Shown: positions 33,318-42,900 of the stretch, one piece after another
How positions within the stretch are numbered: the first letter of the stretch is position 1
How the letters are laid out: each line of letters opens with the position of its first letter
From: Streptomyces sp. Je 1-79
GTDB taxonomy: Bacteria; Actinomycetota; Actinomycetes; Streptomycetales; Streptomycetaceae
Length of the DNA: 64,000 nt
Direction of reading: 5' to 3'
NCBI RefSeq assembly: GCF_025195125.1
Contig: NZ_JAMGSL010000012.1
Coordinates: 124,001-188,000, forward strand
Position numbers and translations under genes: made by a program
The notes under the pieces: model-generated
The model's input: the letters and a program-made list of their open reading frames with translations, nothing else
Told to the model about the DNA's origin: nothing
Databases searched by the model: none

Positions 33318-34090
33318 CGATCACCGTCGTACGCGACAAGGAGACCGGCGTCGCGACCGTCACCCTCGACCGGCCCGGGAAGCACAACGCGATCACGCTG
33401 GACATGGCCCGGCGACTGGCCGAGACCTGGCGGGAGTTCCGTTACGAGGACGAGGTGCGGGCCGTCGTCGTCACCGGCGCCGGCACCCGGGCCTTCTGCA
33501 CCGGCATCGACCGCGCGGCCGAGGTCCCCCAGCCGTCGTCCCCGTACACGATCGACGACCCGCTGATCGCCATCGGCCCCAAGGCGAACGACCTGTGGAA
33601 ACCGGTCGTCGCCGCCGTGGAGGGCATGGCCTGCGGCGGGGCGTTCTACCTCCTCGGCGAGGCCGAGTTCCTCGTCGCCGGTGAGGACGCCGCCTTCTTC
33701 GACCCGCACACCACCTACGGGATGGTCAGCGCCTTCGAGACCATCCACATGGCGCAGAAGATGCCCTTCGGGGAGGTCGCGCGCATGGCGCTGATGGGGA
33801 CCGCCGAGCGGATTTCGGCCCGCCGGGCGTACGAGACGGGGCTCGTCTCCGAGCTGACGGAGCCCGGCGGGGCGCTGGACGCCGCCCGCCGGGCCGCCGC
33901 CGTCATCGCCGCGTACCCGACCGGGGCGGTCCAGGGCACCGTCCGGGCGCTCTGGTCGGCCAAGGAGGCGGCGAGGGCACAGGCCCTCGCCCACGCGCCG
34001 CACCTCGTCACGCTGGGGAACCTGCCGCCGGAGCGACAGGCGGAGGTGTTCGGAGGGCGGGGCGGGGGCGAGGGCTTCCGGCTGCGATAG
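33314..34090 (+). CDS. Enoyl-CoA hydratase/isomerase (crotonase) family protein
   Basis: A 258-residue crotonase-fold protein with GVATVTLDRPGKHNAITLDM at the start, GAGTRAFCTGID (first oxyanion strand) and AAVEGMACGGAFYLLG (second). The position where many hydratases have F-x-x-P-E reads FFDPH, so the usual second catalytic Glu is missing. It may be an isomerase, hydrolase or other crotonase variant. Translation is coupled to DUF35 by ATGA. It is the last gene of the 31735-34090 operon. Confidence 0.87.
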   Translation: MTITVVRDKETGVATVTLDRPGKHNAITLDMARRLAETWREFRYEDEVRAVVVTGAGTRAFCTGIDRAAEVPQPSSPYTIDDPLIAIGPKANDLWKPVVAAVEGMACGGAFYLLGEAEFLVAGEDAAFFDPHTTYGMVSAFETIHMAQKMPFGEVARMALMGTAERISARRAYETGLVSELTEPGGALDAARRAAAVIAAYPTGAVQGTVRALWSAKEAARAQALAHAPHLVTLGNLPPERQAEVFGGRGGGEGFRLR

Positions 34091-34113
34091 CCCTGGCCCT
34101 GCGACAGCCCTGG

Positions 34114-34632
34114 TCAGCCGATGACGCGGTCGGCGTCGACCACGACGCACTCGGTGTACTCGGAGCCGTCGCCGGTGCCGGTGTACGAGGTGGTCGCCTC
34201 GGCCGACGTCGAGGCGCCGGCCTCGACGCGCAGGTCGGTGACGTTCGCCATCGCGACGGCGGCGGTCGAGTCCCCCTTGAACTGCAGGGAGACGTCGTAG
34301 AGGTACGCCGAGGAGTCGCTGTTGGTGATCGTCACCTTGGCGACCAGGTTCTTGCGGTCGGTGCTGAGCTTGCACTCGTCGATGCGGACGTCGCGCTGGG
34401 CCTTGTTCTTCGACGAACCGCCGGCGCCGCCGACGGTCACGCCGCCGCTGCTGGAGCTGCTGCCGTCGGAACCACCGCTGGTGGAGCTGGATCCGTCGGA
34501 GCCACCGCTGCTGGAGCTGGAGCCGCTGGAGCTGCTGGAGCCGCAGCTGGCGCCGTGGGAACCGCGGGCGCCGGTGAGCGCGACCAGGGCGATTCCGAAG
34601 ACAGCGATGGCACGGACATGACGAAGCTTCAC
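34114..34632 (-). CDS. Ser/Gly-rich exported protein A
   Basis: A 172-residue protein with a signal sequence (AVFGIALVALTGA near residues 10-22), a low-complexity Ser/Gly segment of repeated GGSDGSSS units from about 30 to 75, and a C-terminal beta-type domain of about 95 residues containing DECKLS and TECVVVDADRV. GTG 34632 is preceded by GGGGG. No enzymatic motif is seen. It may be a wall- or surface-associated FxLYD-like domain protein. It is related in layout to the gene at 34708. Confidence 0.65.
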   Translation of the reverse strand: MKLRHVRAIAVFGIALVALTGARGSHGASCGSSSSSGSSSSSGGSDGSSSTSGGSDGSSSSSGGVTVGGAGGSSKNKAQRDVRIDECKLSTDRKNLVAKVTITNSDSSAYLYDVSLQFKGDSTAAVAMANVTDLRVEAGASTSAEATTSYTGTGDGSEYTECVVVDADRVIG

Positions 34633-34707
34633 GCTTCAACCCCCGTTGAGTGTGCAGAGTACTGATGAGCCGAGTGGATACGCCCGTCTTGACGAGCGCA
34701 CGTCACC

Positions 34708-35274
34708 CTACTGGACGGAGACGCTCGCGATCGCACACGAGGTGACCCGGCCGACCGCCTTCGGCGACTCCATCGCCACCTCGAAGGTCTTCGTCTCGCC
34801 CGACTCGACCGTCACGGTCTTCACCGCCTCGTCGACCTCCACGCCACCGGAGCCCTCGAAGGCCACCTCGACCTTGAACGTCTCGGTGAAGTCCTCGATC
34901 GAGGTGATCCGCAGCGTGGCCGTCGTGTCCGCCTTACGGGCGGGCTTGCCCTTCCGCTTCTTCTGCGCGGGCTTGACGCAGTCGACGACCGACACGTGCA
35001 CGGTCGACGTGGGCGAGGCCGAGACACTCGGCGTGGCCGGCGCGGTGGTGTAGTCGCTGCCGCCCGAGCCACCGCCGTCGTAGTCGTCGTGGTCGTAGTC
35101 GTTGTTCTTCTTCTTGGAGCTGGAGCAGCCGCCTCCGTCGGAGCCGCTGCTCCGGCTCTTGCCGCTGCCGCCCTTGCCGCCGCTGCTCGTCTGGAATCCC
35201 GTCAGCGCGAGCACCACCACTGCGAGCGTCGCCGCGAGCCTGATGCCCCTCCGGCGCGCCGTCCCCGTTGCCAT
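34708..35274 (-). CDS. Ser/Gly-rich exported protein B
   Basis: A 188-residue protein with a basic N terminus (ARRRGIRLAATLAVVVLALTG), a Ser/Gly/Lys/Asp-rich linker (residues 30-75, including DYDHDDYDGGG) and a C-terminal beta-type domain with VVDCVKPAQ and a closing TSCAIASVSVQ. Length, linker composition and the two Cys in the C-terminal domain match the adjoining gene at 34114, suggesting an old duplication. Function unknown. It is divergent from the membrane protein at 35380. Confidence 0.65.
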   Translation of the reverse strand: MATGTARRRGIRLAATLAVVVLALTGFQTSSGGKGGSGKSRSSGSDGGGCSSSKKKNNDYDHDDYDGGGSGGSDYTTAPATPSVSASPTSTVHVSVVDCVKPAQKKRKGKPARKADTTATLRITSIEDFTETFKVEVAFEGSGGVEVDEAVKTVTVESGETKTFEVAMESPKAVGRVTSCAIASVSVQ

Positions 35275-35379
35275 TCCCGGCCTTCCTGTCGTGTCCGCGC
35301 CACACTAGCGCCGCGTGGCGGGGCCCCCGCACCCGGCGTAGCGTCGACAGCGAGAGCCGGACCGTAAGGAGGCCGATCG

Positions 35380-36012
35380 ATGGTCCGCAACGTCATCGGC
35401 TCGGTCCTGGCCCTCGCCGGAGCGACGGCCGCCGTCTGGAGCCCCTTCCGTGCCTGGTACGACGGCCGTCACGGCAGCGAGTACCGCATCCAGGACCTGT
35501 TCGGCGGCATCACCGACGTCAAGGCGGACGTGATCGGATCCATCCTGCTGCCGTTCGCCTTCGCCGCCGTCGTCACCCTCGTGGGCGTGGTGTTCCGCTC
35601 CCGCCTGCTGGTCGCCCTCGCCGGGCTGACCGTGCTCGGCTTCACCGTTCTGTGGATGGTGCGCGTCGGCCAGGTCGAGGGCGGACTGACGGTCGGCGGC
35701 GACGGTACGGGGCTCGGGGACGGCGTCGCGAGCGCCCTCGGAGGCGGGGCCCTGCTCCTTCTGGCCTCGCTGGTCATGTCCGGCCGCCGCACCCGCTCGC
35801 GCAGCCTGCCCCTCGACGGGCCGCGGCACCGGCGCACGGAGCCCGCGGAGCCGACGGATCCCACGCGGCCCGGGGAGCCCGTGGACCCCGACCGGCCGAC
35901 ACAGCCCACGTACCCGACACCGGACGACCCCTACGGCGCACCCCCCACACGGACCATGGACGTCCCGCCCTGGGACCAGAACCGCGAGCCGCCCCCGAAC
36001 CACCGCGCCTGA
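35380..36012 (+). CDS. Hypothetical membrane protein with Pro-rich tail
   Basis: A 210-residue protein with an N-terminal hydrophobic segment (NVIGSVLALAGATAAVW), two central membrane helices (about 52-72 and 78-95), another at about 115-132, and a long hydrophilic C-terminal tail rich in Pro, Thr and Arg. AAGGAGG at 35366-35372 supports the ATG. The ordering resembles Streptomyces membrane proteins of unknown function. It converges on afsK with 83 bases between the two stops. Confidence 0.65.
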   Translation: MVRNVIGSVLALAGATAAVWSPFRAWYDGRHGSEYRIQDLFGGITDVKADVIGSILLPFAFAAVVTLVGVVFRSRLLVALAGLTVLGFTVLWMVRVGQVEGGLTVGGDGTGLGDGVASALGGGALLLLASLVMSGRRTRSRSLPLDGPRHRRTEPAEPTDPTRPGEPVDPDRPTQPTYPTPDDPYGAPPTRTMDVPPWDQNREPPPNHRA

Positions 36013-36095
36013 CCCGAAGCGGCACGGCTCACGCGCGCCCGGGCCACGACTTGCGCGCCCGGCACGGGCTCACGCTCACACCCACCCGCCACGGC

Positions 36096-38501
<2,406 letters not shown>

Positions 38502-38604
38502 TTGCCTGCCACCTCCCCGTACGGGCCATGAGAATACGGCCCCGTGGCCCTGATTCTTCCTGTCCGAGGCGACGGTTGCGAACCCGGGGGCGGATCGGGG
38601 TGTC

Positions 38605-39663
38605 TCAGCGCATTTCGTCGGAGGCGGCAGTGGCCCTTTCGGCCGATTCGGCGCTTTCGTCGGCGTCGCGCACGGCCGGTACGTCCGCGGCCCGGCCGGA
38701 AGCCTCGCGGGACGTCTCACCGGGCGTCTCACGGGACGCCTCACCCGATGCGTCCCCGACGGCCGCCTCCGCACGCCCGTCCGCACGCCCGTCCGTTGGT
38801 CCGTCCGTCCGCTCGTCCGTCGGTCCGTTCGCACGCTCGTCCGTCGGTCCGTTCGCACGCCCGTCCGTCGGCTCGTCCGTCGGCTCGTCCGTCGGCTCCG
38901 ACAGGACCGCGAACCGGGCGCCCTGGTTGTCGCGCAGGACCGCGATGCGGCCGTGCGGGGTGTCGAAGGGCGGGTTGGTGACCCGGCCGCCGAGGGAGAC
39001 GGCGGTCGCGCAGGCCGCGTCGCAGTCGGCGACGGCGAAGTAGAGGAGGACGTGCCCCGGCATCTCGGCCGGGAACGCGTCGGTGAGGACGGCCCGGCCG
39101 CCGAACGCGGTGTCGTCGCCGGGGCGGGAGCCGGGCGGGGACCAGACGCGGTAGTCGAAGCCGCTCTCCCGCCCCTCCTCGCCCGCGTCCACCTGACGGC
39201 CGAGGTAGCCGAAGACGGAGGCGTAGAAGGTGTCGACCGCGTCCGGCTCCCTCGTAGAGACCTCCATCCAGCAGAAGGAGCCGGGGAGCATCGTCTTCTC
39301 GAAGCCGTCGTCGTCACCGGCCTGCCGCAGCCCGAAGACCGCACCGCCGGGATCGGCGGCGAGCGCCAGCACACCGAAGGGGCCCACGGGGTACGGATCC
39401 ATGATCATCTGCCCGCCGGCCGCCTTGATCCGGGCCGCGAGCGTGCCCGCGTTCGCGGTGGCGAGGAAGACGGTCCAGGTGGTGGGCATCCTGCCGTCCC
39501 GCTTCGGTACGAGCCCGGCGACGCGCTTGCCGCCACTGAGGGCCTCGTCGCGGTCCGGGTCGAAGGTCCAGCCGAAGAGCTCGCCGTAGAACCGCTTGCC
39601 AGCCTCGAGGTCGGGGAGCTGCGCCTCCACCCAGCAAGGGGTGCCCTCTGTGAATACGGCCAT
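38605..39663 (-). CDS. VOC family protein, two glyoxalase-like modules plus repetitive tail
   Basis: A 352-residue protein. Residues 1-115 and 125-255 are two vicinal-oxygen-chelate modules (TPCWVEAQLPDLEAGKRFY, then GSFCWMEVSTREPDAVDTFY), as in Streptomyces glyoxalase-like proteins. Beyond residue about 255 comes a hydrophilic tail of PTDEPTDGRANG-type repeats and Glu/Ala-rich sequence that the family normally lacks. The tail is encoded by a tandem repeat near 38770-38900. Substrate unknown. ATG 39663 is at the expected VOC start (MAVFTEGTPCW). Confidence 0.82.
   Translation of the reverse strand: MAVFTEGTPCWVEAQLPDLEAGKRFYGELFGWTFDPDRDEALSGGKRVAGLVPKRDGRMPTTWTVFLATANAGTLAARIKAAGGQMIMDPYPVGPFGVLALAADPGGAVFGLRQAGDDDGFEKTMLPGSFCWMEVSTREPDAVDTFYASVFGYLGRQVDAGEEGRESGFDYRVWSPPGSRPGDDTAFGGRAVLTDAFPAEMPGHVLLYFAVADCDAACATAVSLGGRVTNPPFDTPHGRIAVLRDNQGARFAVLSEPTDEPTDEPTDGRANGPTDERANGPTDERTDGPTDGRADGRAEAAVGDASGEASRETPGETSREASGRAADVPAVRDADESAESAERATAASDEMR
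38770..38900. repeat. Short GTCCGT-type tandem repeat inside the VOC gene
   Basis: Irregular repeats built from the units CGTCCGTCGG, CTCGTC and CCGTTCGCACG run for about 130 bases. They encode the PTDE/PTDG/RANG repeats of the C-terminal tail. The unit length changes in multiples of three, keeping the frame open. Confidence 0.7.
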
Positions 39664-39755
39664 GGCTCCACGCTAGGTCCGGGGGGCGTACCCCGCACGC
39701 CCCATAATCGAACATACCGCCATATAGGGAGGCGCCGAACCCGGCGTCCCGTGAG

Positions 39756-39777
39756 TTGTCCACCGAAGTTGTCCACA
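39756..39777. other. Pair of DnaA-box-like 9-mers
   Basis: TTGTCCACC (39756-39764) and TTGTCCACA (39769-39777), spaced 13 bp apart start to start. The second matches the Streptomyces DnaA-box consensus exactly and the first differs in the last base. They lie in the 239-base gap between the VOC and TetR genes, which otherwise holds only promoter-like, AT-richer sequence. Confidence 0.5.
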
Positions 39778-39902
39778 GGCTGTTAATAAGCCTTTTCGAG
39801 TGGAGGCCGGTCTTCCGCCCCTCCGGAAGGCGCCGGGGAGGGGTGCACCCCATTTGCAGTCGGCCGAATCGCGCGCCGATCACCCGTCGGTAAGCTGACG
39901 GC

Positions 39903-40550
39903 ATGACAGGACAAGTACGCACCGTCGACGGCCGCGTGGCCGGACGACGCGGCCAGGCGACGCGGCAGAAGCTGCTCGACTGCCTCAGCGAGATGCTCAG
40001 CTCCTCGCCGTACCGGGACGTCAAGGTCATCGACGTGGCCCGGAAGGCGGGCACTTCACCCGCGACGTTCTACCAGTACTTCCCCGACGTCGAGGGCGCA
40101 GTCCTCGAGATCGCGGAGGAAATGGCGAAGGAGGGAGCCGCGTTGACCGAACTGGTCTCCGGCCGCTCCTGGGTCGGCAAGGCCGGCTGGCAGACCTCCG
40201 AGGAACTCGTCGAGGGATTCCTGGACTTCTGGCGCAAGCACGACGCGATCCTGCGGGTCGTGGACCTCGGCGCCGCGGAGGGCGACAAGCGGTTCTACAA
40301 GATCCGCATGAAGATCCTGAACTCCGTGACCAACTCCCTCACGGACACCGTGAAGGAGCTCCAGACGAAGGGCAAGGTCGACAAGGACGTCAGCCCGGCG
40401 GCGATGGCGGGCTCCCTGGTGGCGATGCTGGCCTCGGTCGCCGGACACCAGAAGGGCTTCCAGACCTGGGGCGTGAAGCAGGCCGAACTGAAGCCGAATC
40501 TGGCGCTGTTGGTGCACCTGGGCATCACGGGCAAGAAGCCGACGAAGTAA
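39903..40550 (+). CDS. TetR family transcriptional regulator
   Basis: A 215-residue regulator. The N-terminal TetR helix-turn-helix runs over about residues 18-65 (TRQKLLDCLSEML, VARKAGTSPATFYQYFPD). The C-terminal ligand domain is helical with VEGFLDFWRKHDAILRVVD and a closing LGITGKKPTK. It lies beside the catabolic genes at 40.6-44 kb and is one candidate for the protein binding the CTGACGG boxes. A half-site CTGACGG abuts its own start codon (39895-39901). In S. coelicolor TetR genes also lie next to afsK. Confidence 0.88.
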   Translation: MTGQVRTVDGRVAGRRGQATRQKLLDCLSEMLSSSPYRDVKVIDVARKAGTSPATFYQYFPDVEGAVLEIAEEMAKEGAALTELVSGRSWVGKAGWQTSEELVEGFLDFWRKHDAILRVVDLGAAEGDKRFYKIRMKILNSVTNSLTDTVKELQTKGKVDKDVSPAAMAGSLVAMLASVAGHQKGFQTWGVKQAELKPNLALLVHLGITGKKPTK

Positions 40551-40596
40551 CCGGCACGCCCCGCCCGCCCGCACCCGTTCCTCGTCCGTCCTGTCG

Positions 40597-40633
40597 CGCC
40601 GGCGGCGGTCCCTTCGTGAGACCGCCGTCGGCG
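40597..40633. terminator. Hairpin terminator between convergent genes
   Basis: Arms of 14 bp at 40597-40610 and 40620-40633 pair with a single G-T wobble around a nine-base loop. It separates the plus-strand TetR gene (ending 40550) from the minus-strand Ddn-type gene (ending 40677). Confidence 0.75.
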
Positions 40634-40676
40634 TTCCGCTGTCCGGCGGCGGGCGTGATCGCGGCGCGGCGCGGGA

Positions 40677-41147
40677 TCACCGTCTCGTCAGCCGGAAGAG
40701 CCTGATCTCCCGGTCGATCCGCGCCTGGTACGTCGCGTACGGCGGCCAGAATCCGAGCACCGCCCGCCAGGCCTCCGCCCGCTCCTCACCGGCCAGCGGC
40801 TCCGCCCGCACCGGAATCGTCTCGCCGCGCCAACTCACCTCCGCGTCCGGGTGTTTCAGCAGGTTCGCGGTCCAGGCCGGATGTCCGTCGCGCCCGAAGT
40901 TCGACCCGATCAGGAGCCAGGTCCCGCCGGGCTCCGGCATGCACGCGAGCGGGGTCACCCGCGGCTGCCCCGACCTGGCGCCCTTCGCCGTCAGGACGAC
41001 CCCGGGCAGCATCCGGGCGCTCAGCAGCACCTTCCCGCGCGTCAGCCGGTGCACGGCCCGGTCCATCGCCGGGATGAAGTGCGGGGCGACCTTCGCGAAC
41101 GTCCTCGTGGACGACACCTTCTGCATCAGACGCACGCCGACGGGCAT
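40677..41147 (-). CDS. Ddn-type deazaflavin (F420)-dependent nitroreductase family protein
   Basis: A 156-residue split-barrel protein of the F420-binding Ddn/Rv3547 group: VVLTAKGARSGQPRVTPLAC near residue 52, WLLIGSNFGRDGHPAWTANLLKHPDAEV near 77, then VRAEPLAGEERAEAW. These are the F420 phosphate- and ring-contacting segments. Members reduce quinones, enones or nitro compounds with F420H2. Its ATG overlaps the acyl-CoA dehydrogenase stop (TGATG), so both are translated from one message under the box at 42331. Confidence 0.88.
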   Translation of the reverse strand: MPVGVRLMQKVSSTRTFAKVAPHFIPAMDRAVHRLTRGKVLLSARMLPGVVLTAKGARSGQPRVTPLACMPEPGGTWLLIGSNFGRDGHPAWTANLLKHPDAEVSWRGETIPVRAEPLAGEERAEAWRAVLGFWPPYATYQARIDREIRLFRLTRR

Positions 41148-42313
41148 CAGGCCGCCACCTCTCCGAAGAGGCCCGTCGCCTGGGCCGCCCGCTCGCGCAG
41201 CCGGCGAGCGGGCCCGAAGAGCAGCTCGTCGGCGGTCGCCCGTTTGAAGTACAGATGCGCCTCGTGCTCCCAGGTGAAGCCGAGGCCGCCGTGCAGCTGG
41301 ATCGTCTCTCCGGCGACCGTCCGCAGCGCCTCCAGGGCGGCCGCGAGGGCCAGCGCGCCCGTCCCCGGCTCCCGGGCCGCGCCGTACGTCAGCGAGCGCG
41401 CGGCCTCCACCTGGACGTACAGGTCGGCGACCCGGTGCTTGACCGCCTGGAAGGAGCCGACCGGCCGCCCGAACTGTTCACGGGAGCCGACGTACTCGAC
41501 CGTGCGGTCCAGGGCGGCCTGGGCCGCGCCGACCGCCTCGGCCGCGAGCGCCACGGCCGCCGTCCGGCCGGTCGCGACGAGCGCGCCATGGACGTCGACC
41601 GGCTCCTCGCCGAGCCACTCCGCTTCCACATCGCGCAGTTGGACCGACGCCTGGGTGCGGGTCGCGTCCAGGGTCGGCTGCCGGTGGCGGACGAGTCCGG
41701 CCGCCTCCCCCCGTACGAGGAAGAGCAGGGTCCGGCTCCGCGCGAAGCCGCCGGCGTGGGCGGCGACCAGGAGCAGGCCGGCGCTGTGCCCGTCGAGGAC
41801 CTGGGTCGCCTCCCCGTACAGCTGCCACCCCGCGCCGGCGGTCCGCGCCTGGACGCCACCGGCCCGTCCGCCGCCGGCGACCCACGAGCGGTTGTCGCCG
41901 GTCAGCCCGAGGGCGACGGCCAGCGAGGCCCCGGGGACGGCGAGTGCGCAGGTCAGGGATCCGTCGGCGATACGCGGCAGGAGGTCGGCGCGCTGCCGTT
42001 CGGCGCCGAGTGCGCGGATCAGGGGGGCGGCGAGGAGGGCGGTGGCGAGGAGCGGCGAGGGGGCGAGGGCCCGGCCGGTCTCCTCGCAGGCGAGGGTGAG
42101 TTCGGCGGGGCCGCAGCCGACGCCTCCGTACTCCTCGGGCAGGGCGAGCCCGGGCAGTCCGAGGGTGCCGGACATCCGGTTCCACAGGTCGGTGTCGTAC
42201 CCCTCGGGGGTGGCGACGGCGGCGCGGACCTCGGCGGGTCCGGAGCGTTTGGCGAGCAGTTCGCGCAGGGTGCGGCGGATCTCGTCCTGCTCCGCGGTGA
42301 AGGCGGCGTCCAT
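41147..42313 (-). CDS. Acyl-CoA dehydrogenase family protein
   Basis: A 388-residue flavoprotein of the ACAD fold: FTAEQDEIRRTLRELLA at the start, GLPGLALPEEYGGVGCGPAE, EQFGRPVGSFQAVKHRVADLYV near 285, and IQLHGGLGFTWEHEAHLYFKRA near 345. The region where short/medium-chain enzymes carry the catalytic Glu reads DELLFG, as in subunits of actinobacterial heteromeric FadE enzymes. A partner subunit is not seen in the window. It would introduce a double bond into a CoA thioester. A CTGACGG-type box lies 18 bases upstream of the ATG. Confidence 0.88.
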   Translation of the reverse strand: MDAAFTAEQDEIRRTLRELLAKRSGPAEVRAAVATPEGYDTDLWNRMSGTLGLPGLALPEEYGGVGCGPAELTLACEETGRALAPSPLLATALLAAPLIRALGAERQRADLLPRIADGSLTCALAVPGASLAVALGLTGDNRSWVAGGGRAGGVQARTAGAGWQLYGEATQVLDGHSAGLLLVAAHAGGFARSRTLLFLVRGEAAGLVRHRQPTLDATRTQASVQLRDVEAEWLGEEPVDVHGALVATGRTAAVALAAEAVGAAQAALDRTVEYVGSREQFGRPVGSFQAVKHRVADLYVQVEAARSLTYGAAREPGTGALALAAALEALRTVAGETIQLHGGLGFTWEHEAHLYFKRATADELLFGPARRLRERAAQATGLFGEVAA

Positions 42314-42330
42314 GGGGCTCCCCTCCGTAT

Positions 42331-42345
42331 CTGACGGTCCGTCAT
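42331..42345. promoter_or_regulatory. CTGACGG palindrome, box 8
   Basis: CTGACGGTCCGTCAT is identical to the perfect box at 25578 except for the last base. It lies 18 bases before the acyl-CoA dehydrogenase start at 42313. The 150 bases from 42346 to 42495 hold no gene I can support. Confidence 0.7.
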
Positions 42346-42495
42346 GTTAGGGTGGACGGAGGAAGAATCCCAGTGTCTGGAGGGACGGGATATCACCACC
42401 CCGCCCCTCGACACGCGGATCCGCCGACCCGCCGAGCCGCCGCCCCGCCGTCCGGCGCGCCGGTCGTCCTCGACCGCCCGCCGACCCCCGCCCGT

Positions 42496-42867
42496 TCAGC
42501 AGGCGTCGCCCGGCGCCTTGGCCGTCGCCCGCAGCAGATCCCGTACGAGGGTGAAGTCGACGCGCTCCGGGCGCCGGAAGCGCAGGCATCCCTTCCCCAT
42601 GTCCTGGTCGGCGAGCCGCTCCTCGAAGGCCTCCCGGACGTCCGGCCGCATCAGATAGAAGGAGAGGTACTGCTTCTGCGCGGCGAAGGCGATCTCCGGC
42701 TCCCCGCCCGGCCGCCGGTACGCGGGCATGCCGTAGGCCATGACCTCCTCGAAGCCGTGCAGCTCGGTGCGGCAGAGCTCGCGCAGCCGGACCAGCACCG
42801 TCAACCGGTCCGATTCCACGAGCTCGGCGAGGTAGCCGTCGACGTCTTCGGCCGTACTTCTCGCCAT
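42496..42867 (-). CDS. DUF1801 domain protein (YdhG/CyaY-like)
   Basis: A 123-residue protein with the DUF1801 features VDGYLAELVE, LRELCRTELHGFEEVMAYGMPAYRRPGG and KQYLSFYLMRPDVREAF. Bacillus homologues such as YdhG have been proposed as iron chaperones, but the family is not settled. It is divergent from the thiolase-like gene at 42901 and shares its CTGACGG-type box, which lies 15 bases before this start. Confidence 0.82.
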   Translation of the reverse strand: MARSTAEDVDGYLAELVESDRLTVLVRLRELCRTELHGFEEVMAYGMPAYRRPGGEPEIAFAAQKQYLSFYLMRPDVREAFEERLADQDMGKGCLRFRRPERVDFTLVRDLLRATAKAPGDAC

Positions 42868-42881
42868 CCGACTCTCCCTAT

Positions 42882-42896
42882 CTGATGTACCGTCAG
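42882..42896. promoter_or_regulatory. CTGACGG-type palindrome, box 9
   Basis: CTGATGTACCGTCAG has one arm mismatch and shares the TAC centre of box 2. It ends four bases before the ATG of the thiolase-like gene at 42901 and lies 15 bases from the divergent DUF1801 start, leaving no room for a ribosome site on the plus side. Confidence 0.65.
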
Positions 42897-42900
42897 ATTC

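Noticed and set aside
30069..34090. A full steroid (cholesterol) degradation cluster
   Set aside because: No ring-cleavage genes (kstD, hsaABCD, kshAB), IpdAB or Mce import genes are in the window; only FadD3-, Ltp- and DUF35-type relatives are.
34430..34560. A repeat-driven mobile or phase-variable element in the Ser-rich gene
   Set aside because: The Ser/Gly codon repeats are irregular and remain in frame; they are explained by the low-complexity linker.
38770..38900. CRISPR-like spaced repeats
   Set aside because: Units are short, irregular and contiguous, stay in frame inside the VOC gene, and no cas gene is near.
39756..39777. A chromosomal replication origin
   Set aside because: Only two DnaA-like 9-mers are present; Streptomyces oriC has many boxes between dnaA and dnaN, which are absent here.
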